The notes below the pieces were generated by a model. It was not told where the DNA came from. It searched no databases and was given only the letters and a program-made list of their open reading frames with translations. Source: Acidovorax sp. A79 (GTDB taxonomy: Bacteria > Pseudomonadota > Gammaproteobacteria > Burkholderiales > Burkholderiaceae_C). From it: DNA of 64,000 bases. The stretch spans positions 124,001 through 188,000 of the forward strand of contig NZ_AP028672.1 of assembly GCF_041154505.1 (NCBI RefSeq). The letters are read 5' to 3'. The translations under genes were made by a program, and so were the position numbers. Every line of letters starts with the position of its first letter. Position 1 is the stretch's first letter. Positions 16,169 through 25,726 of this stretch are shown piece after piece.

Positions 16169-19100
16169 AACTTCCCTGGGCCTGCCGCTGCCAGCCCGAT
16201 GGCAGCTGCCACTGGGCCGCCCAGCCGGTGAAGTCCGCCAGCGGCATGGGCCGCGCGATGCAATAGCCCTGCGCCTGGGTGCAGCCCAGCTGCAGCAGCA
16301 TCTGTCCCTGCTCGATGGTTTCCACGCCTTCGGCGATCACGCGGTAGCCAAACGAGCGCGCCAGGCCGATCACGCCCTGCACGATGGCCAGATCGCCCGG
16401 ATCGCCCATCATGCCGTGCACGAAGCTCTGGTCGATCTTGAGCGTGTCCATGGGCAGACGGCGCAGGTAGGTCAGCGACGAGTAGCCGGTGCCGAAGTCG
16501 TCCAGCGACACCACCACCCCCAGCCCACGCAGCGAGGTCAGGGTGTGCGCCACGGCCGCCAGGTCGTACAGCGCGGCGCTTTCGGTGATCTCGATTTCCA
16601 CCAGGTGCCCGGGCACGCCGGGGTGGCGCGCGATGCACCGGGCCATCCAGTCGGCGAAGTCGGGGCGCTGCAGGTGCTGGGCGGCGATGTTGACGCTCAG
16701 CGGCAGGGCCATGCCGCGCGCCTGCAGCTCCTCCAGGATGGAGAGCGCGGCCTCGACCACCCATTCGCCGAACCCGATCTCCAGCTCGGTCCCCTCCAGC
16801 AGCGGCAGGAATTCGCCGGGCGGCACCAGGCCGCGCTGCGGGTGCTGCCAGCGCGCGAGGGCTTCGGCGCCCACCACGGCGCCGCTTTTCATGTCCACCT
16901 TGGGCTGCAGGTACAGGGTGAACTGGGCATCGGCCAGCGCGTCGCGCAGGTGGCGCCCCTGCGCGCGCAGCAGCTGCAGGGCGCGCTCCTGGGCGGCATC
17001 GAACTGGTGGAAGCGGTTGCGCCCGGCCTGCTTGGCGGCGTACATGGCCTGGTCGGCATGGCGCAGCAGGGCATCGGCATCGGCGTCGTCCTGCGGGAAC
17101 ACCGTGTAGCCGATGCTGGCCGTGACCACCACGCGCTCGGCGTCGAGCGTGTAGGGGGCCGAGATGCTTTCCATCACGCGGTGGAGCATGGCTTCGCAGC
17201 CGTTGGCCGAGTCCAGCCCGGGCATGAGGATCACGAACTCGTCGCCCCCCAGGCGGGCCACGCAGTCGAGCGGGCGCAGCGCGCGCGTAAGCCGGCCGGC
17301 CACCACCACCAGGAGGCGGTCGCCCGCGCCGTGGCCCAGCCGGTCGTTCACGGGCTTGAAGCCGTCCAGGTCCAGGTAGGCCACGCCCAGCTGCGTGCCG
17401 TTTGCACGCGCCTGGTCCATGCATTCCTGCAGCTTGCGCGCCAGCAGCACGCGGTTGGGCAGGCCGGTGAGGGCATCGAACAGCGCCAGCCGCTGCAGCA
17501 GCACTTCCTGTTCGCGCTGGGGCGTCACGTCGATCGCCACGCCCAGCATGCGTTCGGGGCGGCCCATGGCGTCAAGGCCGACGATCTTGCCCAGGTTGCG
17601 CACCCAGCGGACGGCATCGTCGCCGGCCTCGCTCTGGTTGACGCGCCAGGTGGCGTCAAACGGCGTGCCGGGGTGGGCGGTGTGGCGGGCGACCTCGGTG
17701 GTGATGCGGTCGATGTCGTCGGGGGCGATGCCGCTGGTCCACTGCGTGGCGCCGAAGGGGCCCTGCGATGCGGGCAGGCCGCGCATCGCGCGCCAGCGGC
17801 TGTCCCCCGTGACGGTGCCGGTCTGCAGGTTCCAGTCCCACAGGCCCAGCGACGCGGCCGAGATGGTGAGCGAGAGCAGCGCCTCGCGTTCGCGCACCTG
17901 CTCTTCCTCGCGCTTGCGGTCGGTGATGTCGTGCACCGAGAACAGCCAGCAGGGTTCGCCGTCGAATTCGGTCGCCCGCATGGACTGCAGCACGGTGCGC
18001 GGCGGGCCGCCGCGCACGTTCAGCTTCACCTCGTAGCTGTTGAGCTGGCCGGAGCGCGCCACCGCATCCATGAGGCGCTGGCGGTCGTCGGCGGTGAAGA
18101 TGCCCAGCTCGATGGCGGTGCGGCCGATGGCCTCCTCGCGCGGGATGCCCAGCATCTCCACCCAGGCGGGGTTGATGTCCACGTAGCGCCCGTCCATGCG
18201 GCGCGACAGGCCCATGGGGTAGGGCATGAGGTGAAAGATGCGCGAGAAGCGCTCCTCGGACTGGCGCAGGCGCTGCTCGGCGCGCTTGGCCTCGTCGATG
18301 TCCTGCATCACGCCGCGCACGCGGGTGACCCGGCCGTTCTCGATGACGGGCTCGCCCCGCGCGCGCACCCAGACCAACCGCCCGTCAGTGTGCAGCACCT
18401 CCATCTCCATGCTCCACTCGGCGCGCTCGAGGATGCTCTGGCGGAAACGGTCGCGCAGGGGTTCCCGGTAGGCGGGGGCCACGTGGCGGTCGATGTAGTC
18501 GTGCGGCAGCGGGGAGCCAGGCGCCAGGCCATGGATGTCGAAGCACACGTCCGACCAGTAGACCAGGCCCTTGCCGCGCTCGTCCTCCCAGGCGCCCAGA
18601 CGGGCCAGGCGGCCCGCTTGCTGCAGCAGGCTGTTGAGGGCGCGCAGTTCGTCGCTGGCGCGGTGGGCTTCGGTCATGTCGTGGAAAACGAAGACAAAAC
18701 AGTTTTCGCCATCCACAAGCACGGAGCGTGCCGACATCAGCCCCGGTATGCGGATTCCGTCGCGCTGGGCCACCAGGGGCAGGCGGTCGACCTTGCCCTC
18801 GCGGCGGAAGGTGTCCACCAGCCGTGCGCGCTCCTGCTCGGAGGCCCAGATCTTCAGCTCGGAGGACGTGCGCCCGATCACCTCGTCGCGCGGGCGGCCC
18901 AGCACCTCGCAAAAGGCAGGGTTCACGTCGATGTAGCGCCCATCGGAGATGCGCGAGATGCCCGCGGGATCGGGGAGCGTCTGGTAGAAGGTGGTGTACT
19001 TGGCCTCCGAGGAGCGCAGAGCGTCCTCCACCTCGCGGTGGGCCGTGATGTCCACGTCCATGCCGATCAGGCTGAGCGGGCGCCCGCCCGCATCGCGGCG

Positions 19101-20015
19101 GGCCACGGCGCCGCGCGACATCAGCCAGCGCCACTGGCCGCGCGTGTCCATCACGCGGAATTCCGCTTCGTACGTCTCGTCCAGCCCGTCCATGGCCCGC
19201 GCCAGCCGGGCGGCGTTGCGCTGGGCGTCGGCGGGGTGGCGCAGCGCATACCAGCGCTCCCACAGGCCCTGGGCGTCCGCGTCGTCGCAGCTGATGCCAA
19301 ACGCCTCGTAGAACCGGCCGTGGCAGCGGAACTGGCGCTGGACCACGTCCCATTCCCACCGGCCTCCGCCCAGGGAGTCCATGGCCAGCTGCAGCTGCTG
19401 TTCGCGCTGCACCAGGGCTTGCTGGGTGCTGGTGCGCGCCAGCTCCGCGCGGGCCTTGCTGGCCAGAAGCAGGCGGCCCACGCCCAGCATCAGAACGCCC
19501 GCGCCATGGTGCCAGGGAAGGCTCGTCGGCCACGGGGCCCCGGCCGGCGGCGCGAGGTTCGCGAGCCAGAGGCAGGCCGATACCACCAGGGGCAGGGTGA
19601 TGGCCAGGCCCACCAGCGCGATCCATGCCGCCGGGCGCAGGGGCAGGCGCCGGGCCATGCGCCGCCACAGCCATGCCAGCAGCCACGTGGCGCCCAGCAC
19701 CAGCACGGCGGGCGGGGTGGCGGAGGGGGCCGTCGCGACCACGGCCAGCAGCGCCACCAGGGCGGTGATGGCGGCCGGCAGGCCGCCGAAATAAAGTCCC
19801 ATGAAGGCGGCCACGGTGGGATAGGCCACCAGCCTCAGCTCGGGCGCATTCCAGTGCAGCGCGGTGAACGACACCGCCGACACCGCGCCGCCCGCCACGC
19901 CCAGCAGCCAGAGCGTGCGCCGCGATGGCCGCAGCGCCTCCTGGGGAGGGAGCCACTCCAGCACCAGGAGCAGCGTCATCAGTACCGTGCCGGCCAGGAG
20001 CGTGTTGTTACCCAT
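16161..20015 (-). CDS. Membrane-anchored multi-PAS GGDEF/EAL cyclic-di-GMP protein
   Basis: A 1284-residue protein. Residues 1-175 contain several hydrophobic helices, probably a membrane sensor. Four to five PAS/PAC repeats follow (for example GRYIDVNPAFCEVLGRPRDE and GRYVDINPAWVEMLGIPREE). The GGDEF domain has an intact active site (RLGGDEF, from residue 923) and, five residues earlier, an RPLD inhibitory I-site. The EAL domain is also complete (GAEALARWQHP at about 1050, EITES, LDDFGTGYSS, AEGVET). Both synthesis and breakdown of c-di-GMP are therefore possible. I chose the MGNNTLL start because it directly precedes the first membrane helix. Its stop codon lies inside a dispersed repeat. 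Confidence 0.93.
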   Translation of the reverse strand: MGNNTLLAGTVLMTLLLVLEWLPPQEALRPSRRTLWLLGVAGGAVSAVSFTALHWNAPELRLVAYPTVAAFMGLYFGGLPAAITALVALLAVVATAPSATPPAVLVLGATWLLAWLWRRMARRLPLRPAAWIALVGLAITLPLVVSACLWLANLAPPAGAPWPTSLPWHHGAGVLMLGVGRLLLASKARAELARTSTQQALVQREQQLQLAMDSLGGGRWEWDVVQRQFRCHGRFYEAFGISCDDADAQGLWERWYALRHPADAQRNAARLARAMDGLDETYEAEFRVMDTRGQWRWLMSRGAVARRDAGGRPLSLIGMDVDITAHREVEDALRSSEAKYTTFYQTLPDPAGISRISDGRYIDVNPAFCEVLGRPRDEVIGRTSSELKIWASEQERARLVDTFRREGKVDRLPLVAQRDGIRIPGLMSARSVLVDGENCFVFVFHDMTEAHRASDELRALNSLLQQAGRLARLGAWEDERGKGLVYWSDVCFDIHGLAPGSPLPHDYIDRHVAPAYREPLRDRFRQSILERAEWSMEMEVLHTDGRLVWVRARGEPVIENGRVTRVRGVMQDIDEAKRAEQRLRQSEERFSRIFHLMPYPMGLSRRMDGRYVDINPAWVEMLGIPREEAIGRTAIELGIFTADDRQRLMDAVARSGQLNSYEVKLNVRGGPPRTVLQSMRATEFDGEPCWLFSVHDITDRKREEEQVREREALLSLTISAASLGLWDWNLQTGTVTGDSRWRAMRGLPASQGPFGATQWTSGIAPDDIDRITTEVARHTAHPGTPFDATWRVNQSEAGDDAVRWVRNLGKIVGLDAMGRPERMLGVAIDVTPQREQEVLLQRLALFDALTGLPNRVLLARKLQECMDQARANGTQLGVAYLDLDGFKPVNDRLGHGAGDRLLVVVAGRLTRALRPLDCVARLGGDEFVILMPGLDSANGCEAMLHRVMESISAPYTLDAERVVVTASIGYTVFPQDDADADALLRHADQAMYAAKQAGRNRFHQFDAAQERALQLLRAQGRHLRDALADAQFTLYLQPKVDMKSGAVVGAEALARWQHPQRGLVPPGEFLPLLEGTELEIGFGEWVVEAALSILEELQARGMALPLSVNIAAQHLQRPDFADWMARCIARHPGVPGHLVEIEITESAALYDLAAVAHTLTSLRGLGVVVSLDDFGTGYSSLTYLRRLPMDTLKIDQSFVHGMMGDPGDLAIVQGVIGLARSFGYRVIAEGVETIEQGQMLLQLGCTQAQGYCIARPMPLADFTGWAAQWQLPSGWQRQAQGSFR

Positions 20016-20178
20016 GGCGGAGCGCGCTGCAAAGGCAGGGCCAGGGGGCCGGGACGGCTTCAGCGCAAACCGCTGCCCGCGCCGACCGGCCCGGGTGGTG
20101 TGCGGCGGCGCGGTGCCCCGCGCCGTCCAACGCAAGACTCAGATCGCAGCGGCCCGGGGAAAAAACCATTCCCCGAGT

Positions 20179-21114
20179 TTATGGCTGTTCCGGCGCCGTC
20201 CGGCCCGGCCGCAGTGTCCTGATAAGCCCCGTTGACAGCATCGTGCCGCACACGATGACGAGCGCGCAGCCCAGCATCCACGGCGTGATGCGCTCGCCCA
20301 GGAAGATCGCGCCATACAGCACCGCGAACACGGGCGCGATGAAGGTCACGGCCAGTGCCCGGCTGGGCCCCGCGCTGGCGATGAGGCGAAAGTACAGGAT
20401 GTAGGCGATGCCCGTGCACAGCACCGCGATGGCGACGATGCAGCCCCAGGCGCGGGGGCCCGGCATCTGCGCCGGCCACAGCCACAGGGTGGGCACGGCC
20501 AGGCCCAGCGCCGCGCCCAGCTGGCTGCCCGTGGCGGTGGCCAGGGGCGGTATGCCCGTGAGGAAACGGCGCGCAAAGCTGGCCGACAGGCCGTAGAAGG
20601 CTGATGCCAGCAGGCACGCCGCGATCGCCCATTCGGCGCTGTCGCTCTTGAAACCCGTGCCGGCCGGCGCGCGCCACGCGAGCAGCGCCACGCCCACGAA
20701 GCCCAGGGCCAGGCCCGTCCAGCGCAGGCGGTTGATGCGGTCGCCCAGCCAGAGCCAAGCCACCAGCGCGCCGAACAGGGGCACGGTGGCATTCAGGATC
20801 GAGGTCAGGCCCGTGGCGAGGTGCAGCACCGCCCAGGAAAACAGCGCGAACGGAATCGCCGAATTGATGACCCCGGCGAACATGATGGGCCGCCAGTGCC
20901 TGCGCAGCGCGGGCCCATGGCCCTGGCGCAGCATGATGGGCCACAGGAACACCGTGGCCAGCGCCACGCGCAGCCCGGCGGTGGGCAGCGGGCCGAACTC
21001 GGACGCCCCCAGCCGCATGAAAAGAAACGAGGCGCCCCAGAGCGCCGCCAGCAGGATGAATTCGCCGATCCAGGTGGTGACGGGTTGGGTTCCCGGGCTG
21101 TTCGGGCTGTTCAT
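20179..21114 (-). CDS. EamA/DMT-superfamily membrane transporter
   Basis: A 311-residue protein of about ten membrane helices in two EamA repeats (ILLAALWGASFLFMRLGASE; AIAACLLASAFYGLSASFAR). The C-terminal PVFAVLYGAIFLGERITPWM is the family's classical motif before the last helices. Its start codon overlaps the stop of the ogt gene by 4 nt (ATGA), so it is translationally coupled to DNA-alkylation repair genes. The substrate is unknown. It could simply be carried in the operon, or export a toxic metabolite. Confidence 0.88.
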   Translation of the reverse strand: MNSPNSPGTQPVTTWIGEFILLAALWGASFLFMRLGASEFGPLPTAGLRVALATVFLWPIMLRQGHGPALRRHWRPIMFAGVINSAIPFALFSWAVLHLATGLTSILNATVPLFGALVAWLWLGDRINRLRWTGLALGFVGVALLAWRAPAGTGFKSDSAEWAIAACLLASAFYGLSASFARRFLTGIPPLATATGSQLGAALGLAVPTLWLWPAQMPGPRAWGCIVAIAVLCTGIAYILYFRLIASAGPSRALAVTFIAPVFAVLYGAIFLGERITPWMLGCALVIVCGTMLSTGLIRTLRPGRTAPEQP

Positions 21115-21680
21115 TCATGGCCTTTCTCTGGGGGCAGGGCGCCCGCCGGCACGGGCGGCCGCGGGGGCGCGAAGAGCGCATTCTCCATGGTCAGCAGGGC
21201 CGTCTTGCGGTCCAGCCCGCCCGCGTAGCCTGTCAGGCTGCCGTCCGCGCCCAGCACGCGGTGGCAGGGCACCACCACGCTCAGCGGGTTGCGCCCCACG
21301 GCCGCGCCCACGGCGCGCACGGCCAGCGGCCGGCCCAGTTGCTGGCTCAGGCGCCCATAGCTGGTGGTGCCGCCGCGGCCGATGGCCAGCAGGGCGCGCC
21401 ACACCGCCTGCTGGAACGGCGTGCCGCCCGAGAGATCCAGCGGCAGATCGAAGGCCTGTCGCTCGCCCCGCAGGTACTGCTGCAGCTGGCTGGCGGCGGC
21501 CTGCAGCACGGGATGGCCGGCCGCCTCGGCCCAGGCGTGCCCGCCGTGGAGAAAGCTGGCGGGTTCGTGGCGCTGGCCTTCGAACCAGACGCCGCAGAGG
21601 CCGGCGGGCGATGCGGCCAGGCGCACCGGCCCAAGGGCGGTGCTGGCCCGCGCCTGCACGGTGTGGGGGTGGTATTGCAT
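21111..21680 (-). CDS. ogt: Methylated-DNA--protein-cysteine methyltransferase (Ogt)
   Basis: A 189-residue suicide repair protein that removes alkyl groups from O6-alkylguanine. The acceptor Cys139 lies in the invariant VPCHRV motif; GTPFQQAVWRAL and the RAVGAAVGRNP arginine-finger helix are present. Length and the intact N-terminal domain match Ogt. It sits between the Ada/AlkA fusion gene (62 nt upstream) and the EamA transporter (4-nt overlap), a clear alkylation-repair operon. A dispersed repeat fills the gap to the upstream gene. Confidence 0.93.
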   Translation of the reverse strand: MQYHPHTVQARASTALGPVRLAASPAGLCGVWFEGQRHEPASFLHGGHAWAEAAGHPVLQAAASQLQQYLRGERQAFDLPLDLSGGTPFQQAVWRALLAIGRGGTTSYGRLSQQLGRPLAVRAVGAAVGRNPLSVVVPCHRVLGADGSLTGYAGGLDRKTALLTMENALFAPPRPPVPAGALPPEKGHE

Positions 21681-21697
21681 GGGGAATCTCGGTGATT

Positions 21698-21762
21698 TTG
21701 AATAAAACAGGCCGCCAGCGCTTGCTGGATCAGCGCGAAAAGCTATTGTTTTGATAGTGTTT
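21698..21762 (+). repeat. Dispersed palindromic element, copy 3 (supplies a stop codon)
   Basis: AAAACAGGC, CCAGCGCTTGCTGG, CAGCGC, AGCTAT, GATAG order as in the other copies. On the opposite strand the CTA of AGCTAT (21743-21745) is the TAG stop of the Ada/AlkA gene, and the last seven codons (PETLSKQ) come from the element. Confidence 0.72.
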
Positions 21763-23332
21763 CAGGCGCCGGGATGGCGGGCTCCGCCGTGCCCGCCGCC
21801 CAGGCGCGCAGCACCGCATAGCTGCGCCACGGGCGCCACGCCTCGGACGCCGCGCTGGCGGCGCGCGCCGGGTTTTTCTGGCCCTGGACACCCAGCGCCT
21901 TGTGCAGCGCCACGTCGGCGGCAGGGAAGGCATCGGGCCAGCGCAGCACGCGCATGGCGATGTACTGCGCCGTCCAGTCGCCAATGCCGGGCAGGGCGCA
22001 CAGGGCGGCCGTGGTGGCGGCCACATCGGCGCCGGCATGCAGGGCCAGGCCCCCGCTGTCCACGGCGCGGGCCAGCGCCACGATGGCGGCCTGGCGCTGG
22101 CGCACGATGCCCAGCTGGCCCAGGGTGTCGCCGTCGGCCACGGCGAGCGTGGCGGCCGTGGGAAACAGCCGGTTCAGCCCGGGCCAGGGCGTGGCGATGG
22201 GCTCGCCCAGCCGCTCCACCAGCCGCTGCCCCAGCGTGCGCGCGGCCGCCACGGTGATCTGCTGGCCCAGCACGGCGCGCACGGCCAGCTCGAAGCCGTC
22301 GAACGCACCGGGCACGCGCAGGCCGTCGCCGCCCGGGAAGTGCGGGTGCAGCACGGCGTTGATGGCCGCCGGGTCGGCGTCCAGGTCCAGCATGGCGCGC
22401 ACGCGGCGGATCACGAGCGGCAGCACCGGGTACAGGCTGTCGCTGGTCTGCAGCAGCACCTGGTGGCGGGCCACGTCGAAGCGCGCGCTGAACCAGCCGG
22501 TGGTCTCCTGCGCCATGCCGGTGCAGGCGGGCGGCAGGCGCACGGTGCGGCGCAGCGTGGCCTCTTGGGGCAGCACCCATTCGACGCCGTGGAACTGCCG
22601 CCGCTCGAAGAACGCGAGCAGCGCCGCCACGTCGAAGGGCGGGCGCCAGGCCAGGCGCAAGGTGCTGCCGGTGCCGGACGCGTCCGCCTTGAGGGGGCCC
22701 GCGCCGCTGCGCCGCAGCTGGGTGGGATTGAGCCCGTAGTGCCCCGCGAACGCCGCATTGAAGCGCCGCACGCTCGCGAAGCCGCTGGCCAGCGCCACCT
22801 GCGTGACCGGCATCGGGGTGTCGGTGAGCAGCTGCTTGGCCGTGAGCAGCCGCCGGGTCTGCAGGTACTGCAGGGGCGACACGCCCAGCGCGGCCTCGAA
22901 GATGCGGCGAAGGTGGCGGTCGCTCACGCCCAGGCGTTCGGCCAGCCGGGCGACGGTGGCGCCGCTGTCGCCCCGCGTGGGCCGGGCCGGCCAGAGGTCG
23001 GGCGCATCCAGCAGCCGCACGGCCTGCTGCACCAGGATGCCGCTGGCATCCTGCACCGACCACACCAGCGCCTGCGGCGCCAGCTCCGGCCGGCAGCGCA
23101 GGCAGGGCCTGAAGCCCGCGCTCTCGGCCTGGGCGGCAAGGCTGAAGAAGCGGCAGTTCTCGCGGCGCGGCGTGCGCACGGCGCACACCGGGCGGCAGTA
23201 GATGCCGGTGGAGGTCACGCCGGTGAAGAAGCGTCCGTCAAAGCGCGCGTCCCGGGCCAGCACGGCGAGATAGCGGCCCTCGTCCGAGGCCATGTCGGTG
23301 TCCGTGGAGGAGGGCAGGTGGGGCGAGGTCAT
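21743..23332 (-). CDS. alkA: Ada-type zinc domain / AraC / AlkA glycosylase fusion
   Basis: A 529-residue three-part protein. Residues 20-85 are the Ada metal domain with Cys46, Cys50, Cys77 and Cys80 (IYCRPVC and RPCLRC), where Cys46 is the expected methyl-phosphotriester acceptor. Residues 110-215 are an AraC helix-turn-helix (RLAERLGVSDRHLRRIFEAA, GFASVRRFNAAF). The rest is an AlkA N-domain plus a helix-hairpin-helix glycosylase (LPGIGDWTAQYIAMR from about 447; catalytic Asp473 in FPAADVAL). It probably senses methylated DNA, activates its own operon and excises 3-methyladenine. Ogt and an EamA transporter follow. The C-terminal tail derives from a dispersed repeat. Confidence 0.93.
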   Translation of the reverse strand: MTSPHLPSSTDTDMASDEGRYLAVLARDARFDGRFFTGVTSTGIYCRPVCAVRTPRRENCRFFSLAAQAESAGFRPCLRCRPELAPQALVWSVQDASGILVQQAVRLLDAPDLWPARPTRGDSGATVARLAERLGVSDRHLRRIFEAALGVSPLQYLQTRRLLTAKQLLTDTPMPVTQVALASGFASVRRFNAAFAGHYGLNPTQLRRSGAGPLKADASGTGSTLRLAWRPPFDVAALLAFFERRQFHGVEWVLPQEATLRRTVRLPPACTGMAQETTGWFSARFDVARHQVLLQTSDSLYPVLPLVIRRVRAMLDLDADPAAINAVLHPHFPGGDGLRVPGAFDGFELAVRAVLGQQITVAAARTLGQRLVERLGEPIATPWPGLNRLFPTAATLAVADGDTLGQLGIVRQRQAAIVALARAVDSGGLALHAGADVAATTAALCALPGIGDWTAQYIAMRVLRWPDAFPAADVALHKALGVQGQKNPARAASAASEAWRPWRSYAVLRAWAAGTAEPAIPAPETLSKQ

Positions 23333-23476
23333 GGGGGAATGATAGGCCCCGGCGGCGCGCGCACTGGCCGTTTTCGGACATGTGCCTCGGCGCCCCCGGG
23401 CGGCGTGCGCAAGGAGGCGGAAGGGGCCGCCTACAATGCTGCGGACGTTTCAACCCTCTTCGTGAAAGGCCCCTAC

Positions 23477-24865
23477 GTGCAGCCCACGCCCGCCATTTTC
23501 AAAGCCTACGACATCCGCGGCATCGTGCCGTCCACCCTGAATGAAGAAGTGGCCCTGGGCCTGGGCCGGGCCTTTGGCACCGCCGCCCGCGCCGAAGGGC
23601 AGACCACGGTGGCCGTGGGGCGCGACGGGCGCCTGTCGGGCCCGGCCATGTCGGCCGCGCTGATCCAGGGGCTGGTCGAGGCGGGCATCGAGGTGATCGA
23701 CGTGGGCCTGGTGACCACGCCGCTGCTGTACTTCGCGGCCAGCACGCTGTGCCAAAGCGGCATCCAGGTCACGGGCAGCCACAACCCCAAGGACTACAAC
23801 GGCTTCAAGATGGTGCTCAATGGCCGCGCCATCTACGGCGAAGAGATCCAGGGCCTGCGCCGCACCATGGAGCAGGAAAGCTGGCAGCTGCTGCCCGGCG
23901 GTTCGGTGCGGCACGTGGACGTGCTGCCGGCCTACACCGCGCGCATCGTGGGCGACATCAGGCTGGCCCGCCCGCTCAAGGTCGTGGTGGACTGCGGCAA
24001 CGGCATCGCCGGTGCGTCGGCGCCGGCCATCTTCCGCGCGCTGGGCTGCGAGGTGATCGAGCTCTTTTCCGAGGTGGACGGCAACTTCCCCAACCACCAC
24101 CCCGACCCGAGCAAGCCGGAGAACCTGCGCGACCTGATCGAGGCCCTGAAGACCAGCGACGCCGAGCTGGGCCTGGCCTTCGACGGCGATGGCGACCGCT
24201 TAGGGATAGTCACCAGGGACGGCACCAACATCTTCCCCGACCGCCAGATGATGCTGTTCGCGCAGGACGTGCTCTCGCGCGTGCCCGGCGGCGAGATCAT
24301 CTTCGACGTGAAGTGCACCCAGCGCCTGGCGCCCGCCATTGCGGCCGCCGGCGGCGTGCCGGTGATGTTCAAGACCGGTCATTCGCTCATCAAGGCCCGC
24401 ATGAAGGAGACCAACTCCCCGCTGGGCGGCGAGATGAGCGGCCACATCTTCTTCAAGGAGCGCTGGTACGGCTTCGACGACGGCACCTATGCGGGCTGCC
24501 GTCTGCTGGAGATCCTGAGCAGGAGCAGCGACCCGAGCGCCGTGCTCAACGCACTGCCCACGAGTTTCTCCACCCCCGAGCTGAACGTGGCCTGCGCCGA
24601 GGGTGAGCCGCACCGCCTGACGGCCGAATTGCAGGCCCTGGCCGCCGGCACCTTCGCGGCGCCCGCCACGGTGAGCACCATCGACGGGCTGCGCGTGGAC
24701 TGGCCGGACGGCTTTGGCCTGATCCGTGCCAGCAACACCACGCCCGTGCTGGTGCTGCGCTTCGAAGGCCACACGAGCGAGGCGCTGGCGCGCATCGAAT
24801 CGGCCATGCTGGCCCTGCTGCACCGCGTGAAGCCTGGTGCGCACGTGGGGGCCGCGAGCCACTGA
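23477..24865 (+). CDS. algC: Phosphomannomutase/phosphoglucomutase
   Basis: A 462-residue alpha-D-phosphohexomutase interconverting hexose 6- and 1-phosphates for LPS and exopolysaccharide precursors. The phosphoserine is Ser101 in VTGSHNPKDYNGFK, the Mg loop is AFDGDGDRLG (Asp236, 238, 240), the sugar loop is GGEMSGHIFF and the phosphate loop RASNTTPVLVLRFEG. I chose the GTG at 23477, preceded by AAAGG at good spacing; a GTG five codons earlier is possible. It lies upstream of an amidase and waaA on the same strand, consistent with an envelope function. Confidence 0.92.
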   Translation: MQPTPAIFKAYDIRGIVPSTLNEEVALGLGRAFGTAARAEGQTTVAVGRDGRLSGPAMSAALIQGLVEAGIEVIDVGLVTTPLLYFAASTLCQSGIQVTGSHNPKDYNGFKMVLNGRAIYGEEIQGLRRTMEQESWQLLPGGSVRHVDVLPAYTARIVGDIRLARPLKVVVDCGNGIAGASAPAIFRALGCEVIELFSEVDGNFPNHHPDPSKPENLRDLIEALKTSDAELGLAFDGDGDRLGIVTRDGTNIFPDRQMMLFAQDVLSRVPGGEIIFDVKCTQRLAPAIAAAGGVPVMFKTGHSLIKARMKETNSPLGGEMSGHIFFKERWYGFDDGTYAGCRLLEILSRSSDPSAVLNALPTSFSTPELNVACAEGEPHRLTAELQALAAGTFAAPATVSTIDGLRVDWPDGFGLIRASNTTPVLVLRFEGHTSEALARIESAMLALLHRVKPGAHVGAASH

Positions 24866-24940
24866 GCCGGGCGCGATGATGCCCGCACGGCGCATTCGCC
24901 CCGCCGAACTTTCCCTGACCCTTTCGCCCATCCGCCGACC

Positions 24941-25726
24941 GTGAATTCGCACCTGTCCACCCCCCTGCGCATCGCTGCCGCGCAGTCGCCGTCCGTGCCC
25001 GGGGACGTGGCGCGCAACGTGCAGACGCACCTGGCCTTCGCGCGGGTGGCGGCGCACCACGGGGTGCAGGTGCTGGTGTTTCCGGAGCTGTCGCTCACGG
25101 GCTACGAGCCGGCGGTGCTGGCCGCCCAGGTGCTGGATGCCGACCATGGCGTGCTGGCGCCGCTGCGGCAGGCGGCGCGCGACCACGGCATGGCGCTGGT
25201 GGTGGGCGCGCCCGCGGCCCCCGTGGCGCCGGGCGCGCTGCTGCCCGCCATCGGCGCATGGGTGCTGGGCGCCGATGGCAGCGCGGCGCTGTACCGCAAG
25301 CGCCATCTGCATGCCAGCGAAGCGTCATTCGCCAGCGCGGGAATGGACGACGCGCAGGTGCACCTGCTCGCCGGCGAACCCACGGGGCTGGCCATCTGCG
25401 CCGACATCACCCACCCCGAGCATGCGCGCGCCGCGCACGGGGCGGGCGCGGTGCTCTATGCCGCCAGCGCGCTGATTTCCGAAAAAGGCTACGGGCCCGA
25501 GTCGGACCTGCTGCGCGGCTATGCGCGGGACCACGGCATGGCCGTTCTCCTGGCCAACTACAGCGGGGCCTCGGGCGGCTACGCCAGCGCCGGCCGCAGC
25601 GCGGTCTGGGAGCCCGGGGGCGGGTGCGTGGCCGCGGCCACGCACGACCGGCCTTGCCTGGTCTGGGCCGCGCGCGGTGACAGCGGCTGGAGCGGCGGCG
25701 TGCTGGACCTGCCCCTTCCGGTATGA
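24941..25726 (+). CDS. Nitrilase-superfamily carbon-nitrogen hydrolase
   Basis: A 261-residue amidase-type enzyme with the full Glu-Lys-Cys triad: Glu49 in LVFPELSLTGYE, Lys120 in YRKRHLHASE and Cys153 in AICADITHPEH. The fold usually cleaves amides of small carboxylic acids; the substrate is unknown. It begins with GTG. The stop overlaps the waaA start by 4 nt (ATGA), so the two genes are translationally coupled, although no functional link to LPS synthesis is obvious. Confidence 0.88.
   Translation: MNSHLSTPLRIAAAQSPSVPGDVARNVQTHLAFARVAAHHGVQVLVFPELSLTGYEPAVLAAQVLDADHGVLAPLRQAARDHGMALVVGAPAAPVAPGALLPAIGAWVLGADGSAALYRKRHLHASEASFASAGMDDAQVHLLAGEPTGLAICADITHPEHARAAHGAGAVLYAASALISEKGYGPESDLLRGYARDHGMAVLLANYSGASGGYASAGRSAVWEPGGGCVAAATHDRPCLVWAARGDSGWSGGVLDLPLPV

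Noticed and set aside
16416..20222. A very long open frame antisense to the PAS/GGDEF/EAL gene.
   Set aside because: Its translation is rich in His, Arg, Gln and Gly with no domains, while the opposite strand encodes complete PAS, GGDEF and EAL motifs. High-GC third positions keep the antisense frame open.
21902..23476. Long plus-strand extension of the phosphomannomutase frame.
   Set aside because: This part lies antisense to the Ada/AlkA gene and lacks protein features. The enzyme's homology starts at the GTG at 23477.
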